A DNA stretch of 64,000 nt, from NCBI GenBank assembly GCA_026537415.1, contig JAFNMF010000030.1, positions 186,001-250,000 on the forward strand, in the 5' to 3' direction. This document shows, one piece after another, positions 1-8,488 of this stretch. Made by a program: the position numbers and the translations under genes. This DNA is from Acetobacteraceae bacterium B3987 (lineage in GTDB: Bacteria; Pseudomonadota; Alphaproteobacteria; Acetobacterales; Acetobacteraceae). The notes below the pieces were generated by a model, which made no database searches, was not told the origin of the DNA, and saw nothing but the letters and a program-made list of their open reading frames with translations. Within the stretch, counting starts at the first letter, position 1, and the number at the start of each line of letters is the position of its first letter.

Positions 1-1205
1 AGACTACGAGCCTGCTCTTCGGTCGCTTTGGAGACAACCTCAACCCGGTCTGCCAGAGCTTCCGTCCCTTCTTCCACATCCTTGAGAAGGCCGCTGGTCC
101 GAGCCACAAGGCGGACACCTTCCTGCACATGGGCTGTTGCTGTTTCCAGCACATCACGGATCATATCGGCAGCCTTGGCGGACTGCTCTGCAAGGGACTG
201 AACCTCCTTGGCAACCACGGCAAAACCACGTCCAGCCTCACCCGCACGGGCAGCCTCAACACTAGCATTAAGAGCCAGTACGTTAGTTTTGAAGGCAATA
301 TCGCTAACAGACCGCGTGATCTGCACAATATCATCAGATGAAGTCTTGATGGAGTTCATCGCTACGCTGGTCTGTTCCATCCCATTGGAAGCCGTCTTGA
401 CCTTTTCCAGCGTTGCCTTGGTTTCGCTACTCGCATGGGAACAGTTACTAGCCGTAACCTTAAAGCCGGAAGCAATGGACTTAACAGAAGCCGTAACCTG
501 CCCGAGGCTTGCAGCCTGACGCTCCGTACGTTTTGCCAAATCATCTGATGCCGTGGAAATCTCACTGGCCCCATTGGCAATCATGTTGGAGCTTTCCGCC
601 ACAACAGACAGAGCACCACCCAGCCCAGTCAAAGACTCATTGAAGGCCTCACGTACGGGACCAAACTCACCATCGAACAACGCACTGGTGATGCGGATGG
701 ACAGATTACCCTGAGCCAGCTTCTGCATGACACGGTTCAGCTCTTCCACAACGGCGTGCGTGCGTGCCTCACGCTCCTTGAGTTTCTCCGTTGTGTCCAG
801 AGCTTTATTAACAGCCTCACTATGCGCTTTTTCCGCCGCCTTCTGCTCCTGAAGGCTCAAGGCAAAAGAGGCCAGCATCTTGCCAACCCGTCCAACACAG
901 TTTGTCCTATTCTCATACAGGCTGAGGTCCGGTGCTTCCCCACGACCTAGAGCCATACCCATGTCAGTCAATTTTTCGATAGGTTCGGTCAGGACCTTGG
1001 TCAGAAAAAGCCAAACTGCCCAAGTAAGCACCATGCCGAAAAGAAGTGTTGCCATATTAATGATAGCAACACGATTGAATATACCACTCTCCAAATAACC
1101 TACAGTCTCCACAGCGAGCTGCACAGCCAGATAAAACTCAATAGCCAGCATTGCCACCCGCACCTGCATGCGAAACGAAGCTGATCTGTATAACCAGTTA
1201 AACAT
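1..1205 (-). CDS. methyl-accepting chemotaxis protein (3' end outside the window)
   Basis: Chemoreceptor that passes a stimulus to the CheA/CheW array at the inner membrane. Reading the minus strand from the ATG at 1205 gives an open frame of 401 codons that runs off the left edge. Two membrane helices lie at about residues 14-36 and 46-68 with only about ten residues between them, so there is almost no periplasmic sensor domain. A HAMP-like linker follows, then a long coiled-coil signalling domain with the conserved hairpin tip LALNASVEAARAGEAGRGFA. A GGAGGG stands about 14 nt before the ATG, which is a long spacing. The family call is firm. The ligand is unknown, and the lack of an external domain suggests sensing in the membrane or cytoplasm. 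Confidence 0.93.
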   Translation of the reverse strand, partial: MFNWLYRSASFRMQVRVAMLAIEFYLAVQLAVETVGYLESGIFNRVAIINMATLLFGMVLTWAVWLFLTKVLTEPIEKLTDMGMALGRGEAPDLSLYENRTNCVGRVGKMLASFALSLQEQKAAEKAHSEAVNKALDTTEKLKEREARTHAVVEELNRVMQKLAQGNLSIRITSALFDGEFGPVREAFNESLTGLGGALSVVAESSNMIANGASEISTASDDLAKRTERQAASLGQVTASVKSIASGFKVTASNCSHASSETKATLEKVKTASNGMEQTSVAMNSIKTSSDDIVQITRSVSDIAFKTNVLALNASVEAARAGEAGRGFAVVAKEVQSLAEQSAKAADMIRDVLETATAHVQEGVRLVARTSGLLKDVEEGTEALADRVEVVSKATEEQARS

Positions 1206-1543
1206 GGAAAACGCCTATCCCTCCAGAAAATTCATTCCTTCCGTCAGCATGGCCAAAGGTTTGGATGATGACAGAGGCTCAAGACATAACTTCTGAAAAA
1301 CCATACAAATGCATGGAATTAGTTTTTCTTAGGCCTGAAACATGATAAAATTTTTAATGGAAGAAAAGACATTTTTTGGAGTATATGAACAATATGCCTT
1401 AAACTAAGGGATAATTTAAGATTTATGTCATATATTATTTACAGTTTATTATTTAGTAACGCTTCTGTATTCGTTCATGTAGACTTGGACAACACTCTGC
1501 GATAATCCCCCACGATTCTTTATCCCCCTCAAAAACCCAATTA
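1206..1543. other. AT-rich intergenic region
   Basis: About 340 bases without a convincing gene. The part from about 1320 to 1460 is very AT-rich with runs of T. It probably holds the promoter of the chemoreceptor gene on the minus strand. I see no hairpin terminator, tRNA or repeat that I can defend. Confidence 0.5.
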
Positions 1544-1861
1544 TCATCTCGCCTTGCAAGATTGCCCTTGTTTGGCATCCTTCTGGCAATCCGCCATGTT
1601 AGCAATGACACTGCCCGCCCCTATGAAACGAGGAGACTGTGTTACGGGTGTCTTCTTGCCAGCAGACGAACGGACTGACACGATTTCCTGCTCCTTCGAG
1701 TGAAATCTCGGCAGATGTATCCGGCTGAACAGCCTAAAAGCACCCCGGACTGGAAAGGTCAGACGTCCCGCTATTGCAGTATCTGGGGACAGTCCTCCCA
1801 CAAACACTAAAAAAGACAATAATACGATAAATACCCTATGTTGAGCATTGTTTTCCGACAT
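1544..1861 (-). CDS. small predicted exported protein, unknown function
   Basis: A 105-residue frame. The N-terminus has a hydrophobic stretch, VFIVLLSFLVFVGGLSPDTA, followed by an Ala-containing site that could be a signal-peptidase cleavage site (TAIAG at about residue 30). The mature part is basic and contains two cysteines near the C-terminus (NMADCQKDAKQGQSC). The ATG is preceded by a weak AGG. It is divergent from the HEPN gene. I do not recognise a family. The signal peptide is the main support for it being real. Confidence 0.45.
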   Translation of the reverse strand: MSENNAQHRVFIVLLSFLVFVGGLSPDTAIAGRLTFPVRGAFRLFSRIHLPRFHSKEQEIVSVRSSAGKKTPVTQSPRFIGAGSVIANMADCQKDAKQGQSCKAR

Positions 1862-1882
1862 AATATTAACCTACGCTATAAT
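1853..1882 (+). promoter_or_regulatory. possible promoter of the HEPN gene
   Basis: A perfect TATAAT lies at 1877-1882, 26 bases before the start codon of the HEPN-like gene. The expected -35 position holds only a weak match (TCCGAC around 1854). The site overlaps the start of the divergent small exported protein gene. Confidence 0.35.
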
Positions 1883-1908
1883 AAGACATACACCCTGAGT
1901 GAGGCATC

Positions 1909-2577
1909 ATGACCACCGCATTACACTATGAAGCCCTGAAAGAAAGACAACGTACTCTTCGGCATGATTTCCCCGAAACTATGGGGTTACGCGTTCATCG
2001 TGCCATCAGCTGGATTGGTCGTGCCGAACAATGTGGAAACGACCAAGATGCCCGCTTTATTTTCCTCTGGATTGCCTTCAACGCTGCTTACGCTGATGAA
2101 ACCGATTTTCAAGGAAACATCATTAGTGAACGTAGCACGTTCATTAATTTTTTCAGCAAGTTAACCCTGTACGACCAAAAGGAAAACACCATTTACACGG
2201 CCCTGTGGCATCGTTTCTCTGGCCCCATCCGCACCCTTATGAAGAACCACTATATATTCCACCAATTCTGGCAGCATAAGAATGGCATAGAAGGCTTTGA
2301 AAACTGGGAAGAAAAATTCCAGACATCAACACGGTCATTCCAACAGGCCTTTCAGGATGGCAATGTTGCCAAAGTCCTACGTTTTGTCTTCGATCGCCTC
2401 TATGTACTACGCAATCAGCTTGTACATGGTGGGGCAACATGGAACAGCAGCATCAACCGTCACCAAGTACGTGATGGTGCCGCTATCCTAGCCTTCCTCA
2501 TGCCCCTTTTCGTACAGATCATGATGGCCAACCCCCATGAAAACTGGGGGCGGCCTTTCTATCCAGTCGTGGACTGA
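1909..2577 (+). CDS. Apea-like HEPN domain protein
   Basis: A 222-residue soluble protein. Near the C-terminus it carries RNQLVHGG, in which R168 and H173 form the R-x4-H motif of HEPN ribonuclease domains. The segment FIFLWIAFNAAYA (about 50-61) resembles the N-terminal helix of the Apea-like HEPN group. HEPN proteins cut RNA in toxin-antitoxin, abortive-infection and CRISPR-linked systems, but some are inactive structural proteins. The start has GAGG five bases upstream. No partner nucleotidyltransferase lies beside it. Neighbours are two small proteins, a WYL regulator and two dynamin-like GTPases, a context often seen in defence islands. Family call likely; activity inferred. Confidence 0.75.
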   Translation: MTTALHYEALKERQRTLRHDFPETMGLRVHRAISWIGRAEQCGNDQDARFIFLWIAFNAAYADETDFQGNIISERSTFINFFSKLTLYDQKENTIYTALWHRFSGPIRTLMKNHYIFHQFWQHKNGIEGFENWEEKFQTSTRSFQQAFQDGNVAKVLRFVFDRLYVLRNQLVHGGATWNSSINRHQVRDGAAILAFLMPLFVQIMMANPHENWGRPFYPVVD

Positions 2578-2604
2578 CGACACAGACCATCAGGCAGGGG
2601 TGGG

Positions 2605-2826
2605 TCAGGTATAATCAAAAATGACCTGCCCCTTGATCTGGGACATGATACTGGCCAGCGCAGACGAAGAAGCCTCAGAGGCATCCGTAATGATAAGATG
2701 ACAGCCCGGCCGGATATATGTGGCGAGAGTCATGATTTCTGAAGCACTATAGGTGGTTGCAGAAATCTTTATCCCTGCGCCACGCTGAGCCAGCGTCATG
2801 ATTTCTGAAATGGACTTACGAGCCAT
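2605..2826 (-). CDS. small repeat protein, unknown function
   Basis: A 73-residue protein starting MARKS. This start is chosen because GGAGG lies eight bases upstream; the longer in-frame ATG at 2841 overlaps that ribosome site. The sequence repeats a SEIMTLA unit: SISEIMTLAQRGAGIKIS, then SASEIMTLATYIRPG, then a third, degenerate unit ending IMSQIKGQVIFDYT. Each unit looks like a short helix followed by a beta strand. It converges on the HEPN gene, with 27 bases between the stops. I do not recognise a family. The strong ribosome site and the internal repeat support a real gene. Confidence 0.65.
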   Translation of the reverse strand: MARKSISEIMTLAQRGAGIKISATTYSASEIMTLATYIRPGCHLIITDASEASSSALASIMSQIKGQVIFDYT

Positions 2827-3053
2827 GATGATTACCTCCATCTTTCCATATAGAATAGGCTTAAGCCTTATCTGGCACCGTCTAAACGTATCTTTCAGCT
2901 GCCATACGCCAATAGATCAACCATAGTCACAAGGCCCTATAAAACTCCATCCAGAAATAAAGTCATCTCCACATCTAACGACCATTTCTGACGTACCTTT
3001 CACTTAAAGAACTAATCTAAATCTTCCTCCAACAGAACAAGGAGAGTTTCCTC

Positions 3054-3236
3054 ATGGCAGCCTTATTTACGGAACTGCTGATTGTCAGCCTAATGGTATT
3101 TGCTTTGACCACATTGGTCCGCAGCTATACGGGCCGCAAACGCCGCATCAAAGAACTCGAAAAAGAGCTGAGCTGGTACCGTCAAGCCGCCATGGTGCGG
3201 AATTTAGCCTCATATCCAGATGACATAATGAAATAA
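3054..3236 (+). CDS. small single-pass membrane protein
   Basis: A 60-residue protein with one hydrophobic helix at about residues 4-22 (ALFTELLIVSLMVFALTTLV), then a basic segment (SYTGRKRRIKELEKELSWYR) that would face the cytoplasm and could form a short coiled coil. AAGGAGA lies about eight bases before the ATG. It sits 49 bases upstream of the WYL regulator on the same strand, so the two may be co-transcribed. No family recognised. Confidence 0.6.
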   Translation: MAALFTELLIVSLMVFALTTLVRSYTGRKRRIKELEKELSWYRQAAMVRNLASYPDDIMK

Positions 3237-3285
3237 CTCATTATTATTTAACGAAAAATACCATCCTAGGAGGGGAAAGGACATC

Positions 3286-4266
3286 ATGAGAAAGGAGAAG
3301 CTGGCCGACATCATAAAACTGGCACGCAGGCTCTCTGCCTCTGCTGAAGGCATGACGCTAGATGAAATTGCCGACCATATGGGCGTATGCCGCCGCACGG
3401 CAGAGCGTATGCGTGATGTCCTACAGGCCACCTTTCCCAGTATGGAGGTTTTGACTGAGGGACAGAAACACCGCTTCCGCCTTCCGTCCGGGATAATAGA
3501 CCGTTCCTTCGACACGCCCACGGCTGACGAAATGGCAGCACTGAAAAACGCTGCTACATCTCTAGAGAGACAAGAAGCCACAGGGCGCGCCCTCCTCCTC
3601 TCCAACCTCTACGACAAATTTAAAAGCCTGTTGCGCCAACGGACCCGCATCCTCCTTGATCCAGACATCAATGCACTCGTACTGGCAGAAGGCGATGCCA
3701 TGCAGGCCGGCCCACGCCCCACCGCAGACGCCGCCCTTCTGGAAACAATCCGTTATGCCCTCAAGGCGGGCAGCAGCTTACACTTCACCTATACGTCTTC
3801 CAACACGGCAAAAGAACGTACCGTTTCACCGTGGGGACTACTCTACGGCAAAGCCTATTATCTGGTTGGCCCCGTACAAGGTGCTAATGAACCAGTGCTC
3901 TGGCGACTGGACCGCCTGCAAAATGTCACCGTAGGCGGCGGCATTGCCACACTTCCCCCGACGGGCTGGTCCTTGCAGGACTTTGCCAGCCGCTCTTTTG
4001 GCGTGTGGCAGAACAAGCAATACGATGTTGCTCTACGCTTCTCACCCGCTGCCGCTGCGGATGCACGCCGCTTTCTCTTCCATCCCAGCCAAACACTGAC
4101 AGACGAAGAAGATGGCAGCTTATACGTCACCTTCACCGCCAGCGGCCTGAATGAAATGGCTTACCATCTTTTTACTTGGGGCAAGGAAGTCACCATCCTC
4201 GCCCCGACTGAACTGAGGTCTCTTCTGCTGGAGATGTGCCGGAATGTGATGGGAAATTACGACTAA
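3286..4266 (+). CDS. WYL-domain transcriptional regulator
   Basis: A 326-residue regulator. The N-terminus (about 1-65) is a winged helix-turn-helix, with DEIADHMGVCRRTAERMRDV as the helix-turn-helix. The centre (about 145-215) is a WYL domain: LHFTYTS, then ERTVSPWGLLYGKAYYLVG, then LWRLDRLQNV. The C-terminal 90 residues (from YDVALRFSP) match the WCX extension. WYL proteins bind ligands or nucleic acid and often control phage-defence loci (BrxR/CapW type), DNA repair or metabolism. AGGA lies about five bases before the ATG. It converges on the dynamin-like GTPase pair across a shared hairpin. Confidence 0.88.
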   Translation: MRKEKLADIIKLARRLSASAEGMTLDEIADHMGVCRRTAERMRDVLQATFPSMEVLTEGQKHRFRLPSGIIDRSFDTPTADEMAALKNAATSLERQEATGRALLLSNLYDKFKSLLRQRTRILLDPDINALVLAEGDAMQAGPRPTADAALLETIRYALKAGSSLHFTYTSSNTAKERTVSPWGLLYGKAYYLVGPVQGANEPVLWRLDRLQNVTVGGGIATLPPTGWSLQDFASRSFGVWQNKQYDVALRFSPAAAADARRFLFHPSQTLTDEEDGSLYVTFTASGLNEMAYHLFTWGKEVTILAPTELRSLLLEMCRNVMGNYD

Positions 4267-4293
4267 TATCTGAAAAATTATCAGGAAACAAAA

Positions 4294-4323
4294 AAGGGGG
4301 ACACCATAAATGATAGCCCCCTT
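4294..4323. terminator. hairpin between convergent WYL and GTPase genes
   Basis: AAGGGGG at 4294-4300 pairs with CCCCCTT at 4317-4323, with a short inner CAT/ATG pairing. The A run on the left becomes a T run for minus-strand transcripts, so it would mainly end the GTPase operon. Confidence 0.6.
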
Positions 4324-4336
4324 CCGTTTATCAAGC

Positions 4337-6148
4337 TCAACCCTGTATATGGAGTTCCAGTTGTTCACCCTGCTGCAACCAGGACGAATAACGTTCCAGC
4401 TCCTGCTGTACTTCCTCAAGCTGAGATTTATGCTTGTTAGCAAGCTCCACAAACTGTTCCCAATATGGAATATTTACTTTCAAAAAGTTCTTGACTGCCA
4501 TCTGTTCCCTGACAGACTGCTCACTTTCTTTCAACGAGCTGATAACAGTCTTTTTCCAGTCTTTAAACTCTTCCTGCTTGGCTTTTTCTTTCTGTGCATT
4601 GACCATATCCATGGCCATACCAGCCAAGGGTCCCAGATACCCTATAAATGTAGCAGCACGCCCTAACCATGCTGCATGCTTAGCCGCTTCCTCCGCAGCC
4701 TTTTTGGTTGCTTTACCAGCAAACCGCTTTGCTGCCTGCTTGGAGGCCTCCTCCGCTGTTTTTTGAGCCACAGTTGCAGCGGAAGTAACAGGATTTACCT
4801 TACCCAATAAACCCATCAGACCCTGCAATACTTGCTCATTCCCCATGAACCCTGTCAGTTGCTCCACAATTGATATCCAAGGAGCAGCCTGAAAAGTTCT
4901 TTCAATTTCATAATCTCCGTTTAAGTCCAAACCACCTGCCATATCTGCCTTATAGTTCCGCAGAATTGGTTCCATGTCAGTGATAGTCGCCATCTTGCGC
5001 TCGACATCACGGCGCAGCGGCTCCACTTGACTATCATAAATTGATTTTATCTCATTATTCAGACGATCACCCGTCTCACCCAACCTTCTTTCCAACATTT
5101 CTGACAAGGTTTCCATCGTACTGCTACGAATGTCCTGTCGAAGATGGTCAAATACCTCATTAATATCCTCCAGAGTTTTCTCTGAAACAGATTTTATCTG
5201 AGGGGGTACATCTTCAAGCAGTTTATCTTCTAAAGAGACAGTATCACTGAGCGTAGAAAAACTCTCCTTCAGCCTCAGACCACAAGATTTAGCTATATCC
5301 AATGGCTGCAACAATACATCCCTCAGCATCGCCGCATGAGCCCCAGTTGTAAGAGCCTCATAACCACCAGCATCTTCCACTTTCCTGTCAATCGCCTCAC
5401 GCAGAGACTGCATATGTGATAGGGTTTCATATTCTTCTTTATTATCGCTCTTCAGCCATTCATCGACACCTTTTTCATCAGGGGCGGCTGAAACAGCCAC
5501 AACAGGCAAAGCAACGGCCTCAGCATCCGTCAAGCCAATCAGGTCCTTCAACCTGCTGATAATATTCGCCTTTTTCGTTGTAAAACCTTCCTTATATTCC
5601 TCTTCATCACCCATATCGACAATCTTGTCGAACCGACTCAGAACGAAAACCGTTCTGGGCAACAAATCAAGCTGACGGAACAACCAATTCAGTTCATCCT
5701 TATGGCTTTCCTTGATGGGATTGACAGGATCAAGAACATAAAGAAGAACATGGGCCTCGCTTACATAGCGGCGTGTCTTTTCTTTATAGGCTTCACGCTC
5801 TTTAGCCCCATCCATTTCCTTTTTATGACCATATAGACCAGGGGTGTCTATAATCTGATAAGTATCATTAGGATTATAAATTTCTACTTCATTAGATGAC
5901 TCACCAACGCCAATTTTCATATTGGCCTTATGTTCACCTAACCATGATGCCACGATTGAGGTTTTACCGACTGAGAAACCACCAACCAGAGCAACCTTGA
6001 TCCGACCATTGCTCCCATCCTGGAGCTGACCCTCTACCTTATCCAGCTTTCGCTTCAAATGGGCGGGAATTATAATACCCAGCTTCTCACCATCAGCAAT
6101 AAAGTCCTTTACAGCAAGAACACTCTCTGCAAATGCACCATTAATCAT
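4337..6148 (-). CDS. dynamin-like GTPase, second gene of a tandem pair
   Basis: A 603-residue large GTPase. The P-loop is GGFSVGKTS (G56-S64). The G3 motif is DTPG (101-104). The G4 position reads SRFDK (171-175) instead of N/TKxD. A helical region follows, then an Ala/Lys-rich amphipathic stretch (about 455-480), a short hydrophobic segment FIGYLGPLAGMAMDMV and a C-terminal coiled coil. This is the layout of bacterial dynamin-like proteins, which bind and reshape membranes as homo- or hetero-oligomers. It lies 77 bases downstream of the other GTPase and is probably co-transcribed. Local base composition looks more AT-rich than the flagellar genes. Role unknown; defence, membrane repair or vesicle release are all possible. 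Confidence 0.85.
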   Translation of the reverse strand: MINGAFAESVLAVKDFIADGEKLGIIIPAHLKRKLDKVEGQLQDGSNGRIKVALVGGFSVGKTSIVASWLGEHKANMKIGVGESSNEVEIYNPNDTYQIIDTPGLYGHKKEMDGAKEREAYKEKTRRYVSEAHVLLYVLDPVNPIKESHKDELNWLFRQLDLLPRTVFVLSRFDKIVDMGDEEEYKEGFTTKKANIISRLKDLIGLTDAEAVALPVVAVSAAPDEKGVDEWLKSDNKEEYETLSHMQSLREAIDRKVEDAGGYEALTTGAHAAMLRDVLLQPLDIAKSCGLRLKESFSTLSDTVSLEDKLLEDVPPQIKSVSEKTLEDINEVFDHLRQDIRSSTMETLSEMLERRLGETGDRLNNEIKSIYDSQVEPLRRDVERKMATITDMEPILRNYKADMAGGLDLNGDYEIERTFQAAPWISIVEQLTGFMGNEQVLQGLMGLLGKVNPVTSAATVAQKTAEEASKQAAKRFAGKATKKAAEEAAKHAAWLGRAATFIGYLGPLAGMAMDMVNAQKEKAKQEEFKDWKKTVISSLKESEQSVREQMAVKNFLKVNIPYWEQFVELANKHKSQLEEVQQELERYSSWLQQGEQLELHIQG

Positions 6149-6225
6149 TTTCCATCATCCTCTAAACTAAAACAAACGCTCTACAATCAGAGTGCTAAAA
6201 ACCTGATCCCATCCTACAAAAATTA

Positions 6226-8013
6226 CTACTTCAGAAATTTTTGCATATTGCTCTGGGTAGATTTTATAGAAGTCAGAACAATATCCAGGTTGCCTTCTAT
6301 CTCCTCATAGTCCTGCCGCTTGGATACGGCATACCGGGCTATCGGCTCCCCCACTTGATATACTGCCTCGTCAATTTTCTCTCTCAACTGCAAGCGAATA
6401 TCATTCAATACTTTTTCAATAGCTGTTCGTTGCTGCTCCTGCTGATATTCACTATCAAGCAATTTCCTACCTGCCCAAATTGTACCAGCGGCCGTCATAG
6501 CGACCTCCAACCATCCAATCGGCCCCATCAAAGCACCGACAATCACCCCAAAAATAGCACCGCCAATACCCCACGCGTCAATACCGCTGTCAGTATCAAT
6601 ATTGGCCTGTTCCCAAAGATCTTCAGCCTGAAAATGAAAATCTTTTACGGAGTTATCCCCATCACTCCCTAAAATATACTGGAGCCGTTCACTTGCTTTA
6701 TAGACTCTCTCACGGGAACGATCAGAAAATTTCTTACATTCCGTCTTGCCATGCTGAACCAGTTCTTTCAGCTCAGCCTCCACCTCATCTTTCAGAATTT
6801 TCTGAACTTCTGAATCAAAACTCCACCACAAACCATTTTCATGATGCTTCTCCATACGGTTCCGAACACCATTGACAAAATGTTCTTCTAGACTGATGGA
6901 AACCCGCTTGTAATCCTGTGCTATTTCTCGTGGCAGCAGCCCATATTCTTTTATGGCATCCTGCAGAAGTTTCTTGGTCTCGGACAGCATACGGAGATGC
7001 TTATCCATATCCAGTTTCAGCGGATCACCAACCTCTTTCTGAACCACCTTTGCCAGCTTGGCCATATTCATCATCTCAATAAGATGCTGGCTCTCAGGCA
7101 GTATCTCCCGCCGCAGCTTATCAAGAAATTTTCCTACCCCACTGAGTTGCCACAGAGACGCTGCCTGTATTTCTTCCAAAAATTTTCCCTGCTTCCGAGC
7201 CAGCTTATGATCCTGATGAAGATTTCCAGCCACTGCAAAAAAGGCCGGTAACGCTGCCAGCACAATATGGCCACGATACGCCATCCCCAGGGCCTGCTTC
7301 ATGTGAGCATCACTGGCAACAAGCGTTTCTTTCTCTTCAGCGGAAACTTTCAGGCCATCCCGCAGGACCCGTGGGGATGTCACACGTTTATTGAAAATAC
7401 GATATACCTGCGCCTCTTCACGCAGATGCTTCCTGATCTTCTCCAGTGTACCTTCAATATCTTCATGACGCCCATCACGGGTCTTATCACCGCCAGCTGT
7501 CTGCGGCGGAGTAGAATCACTCGTGACATAAAAGACCAAATGAGCCTGAGCAATCGCCTTGTCTATTTCAACCTGAACGGCAGCTTCCTGTCCCTCAATC
7601 CCCGGAACATCCAGCAGGGTAAAGGCCTGACCTTGAAGCAGACATTCATAGGCTATCGTGTCACGTGTAAAATCAGAACGTCCATCACCTATGGAGGCCC
7701 CTGCAGTGGTTCCTTTCCGTATGCTCTGCCCCTGCTCCTCGAACCACGAACAGATCGCTTCAATCAACGTGGACTTTCCAGCATTCGTTTCACCATAGAA
7801 CGCTATGACCAGCTTACCCCATTGCTGCTGGGCAACCGCCTGTTCCAGTCCCTTTGACAGGTTTTCCTTCATATCCTGGAGGAAAGTGACACCATCTCTT
7901 ATGCTACCCGGGTACTCCTCCAGTTTATGTCCCCACTGCTGATAGGGTACAAGCTCAACAATGTCTTCTGCTCTCTTGCAGAAACGCTCCACTCGTTCAG
8001 GAACTACGGCCAT
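6226..8013 (-). CDS. dynamin-like GTPase, first gene of a tandem pair
   Basis: A 595-residue GTPase read from the ATG at 8013, which has AAGGG seven bases upstream; longer in-frame starts lack a good ribosome site. The P-loop is GETNAGKST (G74-T82), G3 is DVPG (135-138), and a possible base-recognition motif is FNKRV. Near residues 495-527 a glycine-rich hydrophobic hairpin, IFGVIVGALMGPIGWLEVA, would insert into a membrane. Long helical segments flank it. It differs strongly from its downstream partner, so the pair looks like a heteromeric dynamin system (compare LeoA/B/C or Campylobacter DLP1/DLP2) rather than a recent duplication. Confidence 0.85.
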   Translation of the reverse strand: MAVVPERVERFCKRAEDIVELVPYQQWGHKLEEYPGSIRDGVTFLQDMKENLSKGLEQAVAQQQWGKLVIAFYGETNAGKSTLIEAICSWFEEQGQSIRKGTTAGASIGDGRSDFTRDTIAYECLLQGQAFTLLDVPGIEGQEAAVQVEIDKAIAQAHLVFYVTSDSTPPQTAGGDKTRDGRHEDIEGTLEKIRKHLREEAQVYRIFNKRVTSPRVLRDGLKVSAEEKETLVASDAHMKQALGMAYRGHIVLAALPAFFAVAGNLHQDHKLARKQGKFLEEIQAASLWQLSGVGKFLDKLRREILPESQHLIEMMNMAKLAKVVQKEVGDPLKLDMDKHLRMLSETKKLLQDAIKEYGLLPREIAQDYKRVSISLEEHFVNGVRNRMEKHHENGLWWSFDSEVQKILKDEVEAELKELVQHGKTECKKFSDRSRERVYKASERLQYILGSDGDNSVKDFHFQAEDLWEQANIDTDSGIDAWGIGGAIFGVIVGALMGPIGWLEVAMTAAGTIWAGRKLLDSEYQQEQQRTAIEKVLNDIRLQLREKIDEAVYQVGEPIARYAVSKRQDYEEIEGNLDIVLTSIKSTQSNMQKFLK

Positions 8014-8488
8014 CTTCATACCCTTCAAACATTGCCTGCGGACATGACCATCCGCTCTCAAGGAAGATGAAACTGTATTTAAAAAAAGTCTACGTCAGTT
8101 CCGGTCGTATGATATGAAAAACCATAATTCCATGACCAAATCATATATCTTCTACATGGCAAGCTGTAACGACCATTAACTTCATACCATGCTAAATAAG
8201 GTGATACTGATGCATATTCGACTACATAGCAACTGGCCAGTTATTACACTGTGTATTCTCCTAACCACTCCCATCATTACACAGACGGCAGAACAGCTCG
8301 TTCCGGGGCGGGTTCTGTGCAATAAGGATGGTGGAATGGCTCCGAAACATCCTTACATAAAAAATACAGATATCTGCTAGAATATAGCTCATGAGCTAAA
8401 CGGCCCTAACGGTCATTACTGGACATGCCGCCCCGTTTTCGTACCAGCATACATCTTCAACTAACCAACCTAGTCACCCGGAAGCCCC
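8014..8488. other. intergenic region, with a doubtful short reading frame
   Basis: The left part should carry the promoter of the GTPase pair. A frame at 8210-8380 (+) would give 56 residues with a hydrophobic N-terminal stretch (VITLCILLTTPIITQTAEQ) resembling a signal peptide, and AAGGTG lies about seven bases before its ATG. I keep it only as a possibility, because no family is recognisable. I see no other structure. Confidence 0.3.

Noticed and set aside
3310-3330. TGGCACG...TGC resembling a sigma-54 promoter
   Set aside because: It lies inside the WYL coding region and the spacing to the GC element is wrong.
7267-7857. 196-codon plus-strand frame
   Set aside because: Antisense to the P-loop region of the first dynamin-like GTPase, whose motifs are unmistakable.
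4337-8013. GTPase pair considered as a recent duplication
   Set aside because: Apart from general G motifs the two proteins share little sequence, so they are distinct dynamin-like families rather than a fresh copy.
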